Positions 6,364 to 10,207 of a DNA stretch of 10,207 nt are shown here, piece after piece. The stretch lies in the NCBI GenBank assembly GCA_019348475.1, contig JAHWJJ010000124.1:1-10207 (forward strand), read 5' to 3'. The DNA comes from Gemmatimonadota bacterium (GTDB lineage Bacteria > Gemmatimonadota > Gemmatimonadetes > Longimicrobiales > Longimicrobiaceae). Under the pieces are notes generated by a model that was not told where the DNA came from, made no database searches, and was given only the letters and a program-made list of their open reading frames with translations. A program made the translations under genes and the position numbers. The first letter of the stretch is position 1. Each line of letters begins with the position of its first letter.

Positions 6364-6615
6364 ATGTCGATGGTGCGGTGCCGCGAATGCGGCGGCGAGG
6401 TGAGCACGGAGGCGGTGGTCTGCCCGCACTGCGGCATCCGCGACCCCGCGGTGGCCGGGGCGCCGGCCGCGGCGCGGCACGCGCCCGCGGCGCACCCGGA
6501 TGCCCATCCCCGGCGACGGGGGGGCAGGGCCGGGTGGATGGTCGCGCTTCTCCTTCTGCTGGTGCTGCTGGCGCTCTTCGCCCTGTGGTACGGCAACGTC
6601 GTCGATTTCAACTAG
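6364..6615 (+). CDS. Small zinc-ribbon membrane protein
   Basis: An 83-residue protein starting at an ATG preceded by a strong ribosome-binding site (gggaggt, 6 bases upstream). This rules out the longer open frame from 6130. The N-terminus is a zinc ribbon with C-x2-C and C-x2-C (CRECGGEVSTEAVVCPHCG), followed by an A/P/H/R-rich linker and a C-terminal transmembrane helix (WMVALLLLLVLLALFALWYG) with a short tail VVDFN. The layout suggests a cytoplasmic zinc ribbon anchored in the membrane. The ribbon is strikingly like that of the protein encoded at 76-1017 (VSTEA and CP-x-CG shared), so the two may be paralogues or share a swapped module. Function not known. Confidence 0.8.
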   Translation: MSMVRCRECGGEVSTEAVVCPHCGIRDPAVAGAPAAARHAPAAHPDAHPRRRGGRAGWMVALLLLLVLLALFALWYGNVVDFN

Positions 6616-6694
6616 CCGCCGCCGAAAGGCCGGATCGCCGACCGCGCCTCGGACGGACACGCCGGGGCGCGGGGGCGCGGAGGAGACAAGAGGA

Positions 6695-6719
6695 GCAGAG
6701 ACCCTTCTACGTTCTCTGC
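6695..6719. terminator. Weak hairpin between convergent genes
   Basis: gcagaga (6695-6701) and tctctgc (6713-6719) form a 7-bp stem with an 11-base loop in the convergent gap between the stops at 6615 and 6756. There is no T-tract on either side, so termination is only a possibility. Confidence 0.25.
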
Positions 6720-6755
6720 ACGAGAACCAACTCCGCCGGCCGTCGGCGAGACTCG

Positions 6756-8066
6756 TTACCGCCGTGGCGCGATGCGCCAGAGTTCGGCGCTGTCCTCGTC
6801 CGTCACCACGTACAGCGCGCCATCGGGACCCTGGCGCACGTCGCGGATGCGCTTGCGGCGGTCGGTGAGCAGGTGCTCCTCCCCGGTGACGCGGTCGTTC
6901 TGGATCACCAGGCGCACCAGCCGCATGGACGCCAGTCCGCCGACGAACAGGCTGTTGCGCCAGGCGGGGAACGCGTCGCCCGTGTAGAACTGCGCGCCCG
7001 ACGGCGCGATCACCGGGTCCCAGTAGTAGACCGGCTGCTCGGTTCCCGGCCGCTGCGTCTGCGCGGTGCCGAGCGCTGAGGTGATGGGGCCGCCGCGGTA
7101 CTCCACGCCGTAGGCGGCCACGGGCCAGCCGTAGTTGCCCCCCGGCTGGATCAGGTTCACCTCGTCCCCGCCGCGCGTGCCGTGCTCGATCGTCCAGAAC
7201 CCGCCCTGCGGATCGAACGCGGCCGCCTGGATGTTGCGGTGCCCCACCGACCAGATCTCCGGCAGCGCGCCGGCGCGGCCCACCAGCGGGTTGTCGCGCG
7301 GAACCGAGCCGTCGGGGTTGATGCGCAGCGTCTTGCCCAGGTGGCTGCCGGGGTCCTGCGCCTGCGGCCGCGTCTCCCGCGCCGAGCGGTCGCCCGTGGT
7401 CACGTACAGCTTGCCGTCGGGCCCAAACGCCAGCCGCGAGCCGAAGTGCAGGTTGTTGTCGTACGTGGGCCGCGTGCGCAGGATCACGCGCACCTGCTCC
7501 AGCCGCGTGCGGTCCGTCGAGAGCACCCCGCGCGCGACGCTGGTGCCGTTGCCGCCCTCGCGCGGCTCGGTGTAGCTCCAGAAGATCGTGCGGTCCCGGG
7601 CAAAGTCGGGGCTCAGCGCCACGTCCAGCAGGCCGCCCTGGCCACCCGCGTCCACCGCCGGCACGCCGGCGATCGGCCCGCCGATCTGCCCCGTCGCCGA
7701 GACGATGCGCAGCCGGCCGCGCTTCTCGCTGACCAGCACGCTGCCGTCCGGCAGCGGCTCCACCGCCCATGGCTTCGCCAGCCCGCTCGCGACCACCTGG
7801 ACGTCGAAGGCCACGTCCGAGCGCACGCGGCACGCGCGCGTCTGAGCCGCGAAGGCGGGCCGCTGATCGGCGCCCTGGGCATCGCGGGTCTCCAGCGGTT
7901 CGCATGGCTGCGCCGCGGCCTGGCGCGGGGTCTCGCGCGGGGCGGGCTGCGCGGATGCAGTCCGCACCGGCGTCGTCTTCGCGGACTCGCCGGAACTCGG
8001 CGAGCACCCCCCGAGCAGGGCGGACGCGAAGATGGATGCGGCAGTCACGCCGAGGCTCGTGCGCAT
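6756..8066 (-). CDS. PQQ-dependent sugar dehydrogenase family lipoprotein
   Basis: A 436-residue protein of the glucose/sorbosone dehydrogenase (soluble aldose dehydrogenase, YliI-like) family: six-bladed beta-propellers that oxidise aldoses using PQQ and calcium in the periplasm. The ATG at 8066 starts a lipoprotein signal, MRTSLGVTAASIFASALLGGC, with C21 as lipid site. A low-complexity linker runs to about residue 85. Family motifs follow in order: GLAKPWAVEPLPDG (95-108), GGLLDVALSPDF (144-155), NNLHFGSRLAFGPDGKLYVT (204-223, H207 the likely catalytic base), LGKTLRINPDG (243-253), GHRN (275-278), EHG with GGDE (294-302), NYGWP (311-315) and PSGAQFY (355-361). EHGP is usual; here it is EHGT. 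Length is slightly above the family norm because of the linker. No PQQ synthesis genes are in the window, so the cofactor source is not shown. The exact sugar cannot be told from sequence. Confidence 0.9.
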   Translation of the reverse strand: MRTSLGVTAASIFASALLGGCSPSSGESAKTTPVRTASAQPAPRETPRQAAAQPCEPLETRDAQGADQRPAFAAQTRACRVRSDVAFDVQVVASGLAKPWAVEPLPDGSVLVSEKRGRLRIVSATGQIGGPIAGVPAVDAGGQGGLLDVALSPDFARDRTIFWSYTEPREGGNGTSVARGVLSTDRTRLEQVRVILRTRPTYDNNLHFGSRLAFGPDGKLYVTTGDRSARETRPQAQDPGSHLGKTLRINPDGSVPRDNPLVGRAGALPEIWSVGHRNIQAAAFDPQGGFWTIEHGTRGGDEVNLIQPGGNYGWPVAAYGVEYRGGPITSALGTAQTQRPGTEQPVYYWDPVIAPSGAQFYTGDAFPAWRNSLFVGGLASMRLVRLVIQNDRVTGEEHLLTDRRKRIRDVRQGPDGALYVVTDEDSAELWRIAPRR

Positions 8067-8473
8067 GGCTTTGTCTGGACGGGTGGATCGTGAGCGGTTC
8101 GGCGCGGCTGGTCCTCCCCCCATTCCACGCCCGCCGTGTTCAATCTTCGTTCATCGCGGGGGGCGCTGCAAGAAGCGCGCGGGGCGATCGCTCTGGCGAG
8201 GTGGTGGATCCGTACGGCCACGGCTGGGCCTTCGGCTCGCCGATCGGCCCTACCGCCGGCGGTTGTTTGTATCCGAACCCGCCTGCGCTGCAGGGATATT
8301 GAATTCATCGACTCACTTGCGCACTATATGTATGGTGCGAGTAGATTGAGACAGCTACGGCAAAAAGTGGTCACCACCGGGTGGCGTCGTGGGCGGTCGT
8401 GGCGCGTTAGGCGGGCGTCGGTTGGCTCGCCAAAGCATCGATCATCGTCTCCAACCTGCACCTGCGACAGGCG
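8067..8473. other. Intergenic region upstream of the HNH/MazG pair
   Basis: Divergent gap of about 400 bases, with no supported gene. The part around 8290-8345 is distinctly more AT-rich (tattgaattcatc, actatatgtatgg) and likely holds the promoter of the HNH gene; TTGAAT (8299) and TATATG (8325) are 20 bases apart, too far for a normal promoter. cgcac (8320-8324) and gtgcg (8335-8339) flank this AT-rich core as a short inverted repeat. ccaccgggtgg near 8375-8390 is another small palindrome. Confidence 0.45.
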
Positions 8474-9412
8474 ATGCGCGCGTTCGTAGCCCCGACTGAC
8501 AGTGCATGGTTCGACTTCCTGTCGCTTCAGCCTGGGATTGACGAAGTCAATTTCTGGATGCCCAAGCCGTGGGGCGGCCGGTTTGGCGTACTCAAGCGCG
8601 GCGAGCCGCTCCTCTTCAAGCTAAAGCGCGAGCGGAACGCCATCGCGGGCGGTGGCTTCTTCGAACACTACACGGAACTTCCCATCAGCCTTGCATGGGA
8701 GGCGTTCGGTATCAAGAACGGGGCACCGTCGCTCGAAACCGTGCGAGAGAGCATCGCTCGTCTTCGCCGGGAGAGGGCGGGACGATGGAGCGACTACACC
8801 ATCGGGTGCATTCTCCTCGTCGAGCCCTTCTTCTGGCCGCGGGAAATGTGGATTCCGGATCCGCCCGGCTTTCAGCGCAATATCGTACGTGGCCGCAGCT
8901 ACGACCTTGCCAGCGTGGATGGGCAGTGGATCTGGAACGCGGTTCTGGAGCGCCTTGCGGCTGCACCTAGCTCTCCAGGCGGTGCCGCAGTACCGTCGAG
9001 CCTGGTTCCGGGAGGGTTCACCGATCCAGTGCTGCACCGCCGGCGCATTGGGCAGGGGACCTTCCGCGTCGTGGTGACGGACGCGTACGGCAGGCGGTGC
9101 GCGGTTACCGGCGAGAAGGCCCTTCCGGCACTGGAGGCGGCGCACATCCGGCCCTTCAGCGCAACGCAAACGCACTCGGTGCAGAATGGCTTGCTTTTGC
9201 GATCGGACGTGCACCGGCTGTTCGATGCGGGATATCTGACCGTCACGCCCGAACACAGGGTGGAGGCAAGCAGCCGAATGCGCGAGGACTTCGATGACGG
9301 CGACAATTACATGCGCCTCCACGGCAGCGGCATCCTCGTTCCGGCTCGGGAGGAACTTTGGCCCGATCCGGACGCCCTGCGCTGGCACAACGAGAACAGG
9401 TTTCGGGGATGA
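8474..9412 (+). CDS. HNH endonuclease with PUA/EVE-like N-terminal domain
   Basis: A 312-residue protein of the predicted HNH restriction endonuclease type (COG3440-like). Residues 1 to about 135 look like a PUA-superfamily (EVE-like) module: FVAPTDSAWFDFLSLQPGID, 'EVNFWMPKPWGG', GEPLLFKLKRERNAIAGGGF, then SLAWEAFGIKNGAPS and IGCILLVEPFFWP. Such modules read modified bases in several restriction enzymes. A linker spans about 160-195. The HNH domain at about 205-260 has C209, the metal/catalytic H224 in AAHI, N238 in VQNGLLLRSDVH, H247 and LFDAGY. By family this would be a nuclease, perhaps cutting modified or foreign DNA. The ATG has only a weak upstream GACAGG. The stop overlaps the ATG of the MazG-like gene (ATGA, 9409-9412), so the pair is one operon. 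Base composition is visibly less GC-rich than its neighbours, which suggests transfer. The substrate is inferred. Confidence 0.85.
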   Translation: MRAFVAPTDSAWFDFLSLQPGIDEVNFWMPKPWGGRFGVLKRGEPLLFKLKRERNAIAGGGFFEHYTELPISLAWEAFGIKNGAPSLETVRESIARLRRERAGRWSDYTIGCILLVEPFFWPREMWIPDPPGFQRNIVRGRSYDLASVDGQWIWNAVLERLAAAPSSPGGAAVPSSLVPGGFTDPVLHRRRIGQGTFRVVVTDAYGRRCAVTGEKALPALEAAHIRPFSATQTHSVQNGLLLRSDVHRLFDAGYLTVTPEHRVEASSRMREDFDDGDNYMRLHGSGILVPAREELWPDPDALRWHNENRFRG

Positions 9413-9741
9413 GTGAAGAGTTGGATCAGTTGCAACACCGGCTCGCGGCCTTCGCTCACGAGCGAGATTGGGAGCGTTTCCACACGCCGAGGAATCTCGC
9501 TGCGCTCATCTCTACCGAAGCTGGTGAGCTGCTCGCGCTGTTCAGGTGGGATCAAGATGCCCTGAACGAACAGCGGGACAGGGTCGAGGAGGAGTTGGCA
9601 GACGTGCTCCTCGGCGTGCTCCGATTCGCGGACGTTGCCGACATCGACCTCATCTCCGCCGCGCAACGAAAGCTCCGGCGGAACGCTGCGACGTATCCCG
9701 TCGAAAGCACCACGGGCCCGGATCGGCCTTCACGGCTATGA
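9409..9741 (+). CDS. MazG-like nucleotide pyrophosphohydrolase
   Basis: A 110-residue all-alpha NTP pyrophosphohydrolase of the MazG-like/RS21-C6 (DCTPP1) type, which hydrolyses (d)NTPs to the monophosphate and pyrophosphate using magnesium. The signature is complete: E37-x2-E40 in STEAGELLALFRW, E62-x2-D65 in EEELADVLLGVL, then DIDLISAAQRKLRRNAATYP with K88, N92 and YP at the end of the fold. Length is normal for a single-domain member. It is coupled to the HNH endonuclease by a four-base ATGA overlap. Enzymes of this group often remove modified or non-canonical nucleotides such as methylated dCTP; the partnership with a possible modified-base-reading nuclease makes that plausible here but unproven. 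Confidence 0.9.
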   Translation: MSEELDQLQHRLAAFAHERDWERFHTPRNLAALISTEAGELLALFRWDQDALNEQRDRVEEELADVLLGVLRFADVADIDLISAAQRKLRRNAATYPVESTTGPDRPSRL

Positions 9742-9884
9742 GCGGGTGCGGCATTTCGGGCAGCGTCGCCTGGGTGGGGCGGCCACTTGCGCGATCGCCC
9801 CTCCTTTTACAAATTCATGTCTCCCCGGAACGCGGTGACCCTCGCGGGTTTGCGGCTGCCGGGGATTCGGGTTTGAAAACACAC

Positions 9885-9959
9885 GGTGAGCGTAGCTCAG
9901 TCGGTCAGAGCGCCGGATTGTGGTTCCGGAGGTCGCGGGTTCGATCCCCGTCGCTCACC
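9885..9959 (+). tRNA. tRNA-His (anticodon GTG)
   Basis: A full cloverleaf: acceptor GTGAGCG (9886-9892) with CGCTCAC (9952-9958), plus the extra G-1 (9885) opposite C73 (9959) that marks tRNA-His; D arm GCTC...GAGC; anticodon stem CCGGA/TCCGG (9913-9917, 9925-9929) around loop TTGTGGT with anticodon GTG at 9920-9922; and a T loop TTCGATC. CCA is not encoded. A strong terminator follows. Confidence 0.97.
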
Positions 9960-9973
9960 CCTTACGCAGCACG

Positions 9974-10010
9974 GCGGACCCCCGCGAGCCAATCGCGGGG
10001 GTCCGCTTTT
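9974..10010 (+). terminator. Intrinsic terminator after tRNA-His
   Basis: A perfect 14-bp stem, gcggacccccgcga (9974-9987) with tcgcgggggtccgc (9993-10006), a five-base loop and a TTTT tract. It ends the tRNA-His transcript 15 bases past the mature tRNA. Confidence 0.92.
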
Positions 10011-10073
10011 GCCCTCTCGCCCGGCTACCCCGCCGCGACGGAAGTCGCCGGGCGGCCGCGCCCCGCGCGCGGC

Positions 10074-10102
10074 TTGACGGATCGGGAACACCCGTTTATA
10101 CT
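10074..10102 (+). promoter_or_regulatory. Strong sigma70-type promoter
   Basis: TTGACG (10074-10079) and TATACT (10097-10102) are separated by exactly 17 bases, close to the ideal bacterial housekeeping promoter. The spacer contains the small palindrome CGGGAACACCCG. Its gene lies beyond the window's right edge; no reading frame in the remaining hundred bases looks convincing. Confidence 0.75.
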
Positions 10103-10159
10103 TGCGACCCCTTGCGAGCGCCACAGGCGGTGCAGCGGTCACCAGCACGCGGCCAGGGG

Positions 10160-10189
10160 TTGACGCCCGGGGTGACAGGCTGATAGCTT
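10160..10189 (+). promoter_or_regulatory. Second, possible tandem promoter
   Basis: TTGACG (10160-10165) is followed after 18 bases by TAGCTT (10184-10189), a weaker -10. It is about 86 bases downstream of the first promoter and in the same direction, which suggests a tandem arrangement for a strongly expressed downstream gene. Confidence 0.4.
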
Positions 10190-10207
10190 GTAGGGCTGTC
10201 GCCGGAA

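Noticed and set aside
5866..8007. A 713-codon open frame on the minus strand
   Set aside because: It overlaps the HEAT-like gene, the small zinc-ribbon gene and the sugar dehydrogenase in other frames. Its product is Arg/Gly/Ala/Pro-rich without domains, a typical shadow in high-GC DNA.
8406..8412. GTTAGGC, like the core site of an integron attC
   Set aside because: No matching GCCTAAC-type left core lies upstream, no hairpin spans the area, and no second site follows the HNH/MazG pair, so a gene-cassette origin is not supported.

Overview
The window is high-GC bacterial chromosomal DNA. The mix of a secreted HEAT-like protein, several lipoproteins, zinc-ribbon membrane proteins, sigma70-type promoters (TTGACG/TATACT) and GC-rich palindromic intergenic repeats would fit a Gram-negative, soil-type lineage. 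A Gemmatimonadota (Longimicrobium-like) source is my guess, but no marker gene in the window proves it.

Layout from left to right. (1) Positions 1-2500: a zinc-ribbon/transmembrane protein on the minus strand, whose C-terminal motif seems cut by an in-frame TAG, and a secreted alpha/beta hydrolase on the plus strand broken by a one-base frameshift. Four copies of a palindromic 'GAGAGCCCCGG...CCGGGGCTCTC' repeat lie around them. (2) Positions 2640-3570: the most interesting part. A GEMM-type (cyclic-dinucleotide) riboswitch with a clean intrinsic terminator precedes a small Asn/Asp-rich lipoprotein, which has its own strong terminator. A 12-nt segment upstream of the aptamer is perfectly complementary to the right arm of the terminator, so an antitermination switch can be drawn directly from the sequence. 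(3) Positions 3648-4810, minus strand: two translationally coupled genes of unknown function, one of them a lipoprotein. (4) Positions 5048-6034, minus strand: an exported protein with HEAT-like helical repeats. (5) Positions 6364-6615, plus strand: a small zinc-ribbon membrane protein whose N-terminus resembles that of the first gene. (6) Positions 6756-8066, minus strand: a lipoprotein of the PQQ-dependent sugar dehydrogenase family. (7) Positions 8474-9741, plus strand: an overlapping pair encoding an HNH endonuclease with an apparent PUA/EVE-like N-terminal domain and a MazG-type nucleotide pyrophosphohydrolase. This is a candidate defence or nucleotide-quality module just upstream of tRNA-His. 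(8) Positions 9885-10207: tRNA-His(GTG), a strong intrinsic terminator and one or two tandem sigma70-like promoters firing out of the window.

The best candidates for something undescribed are the riboswitch-antiterminator-lipoprotein unit at 2766-3567 and the HNH/MazG pair at 8474-9741. Most other genes look like ordinary envelope or housekeeping functions, two of them apparently decaying.
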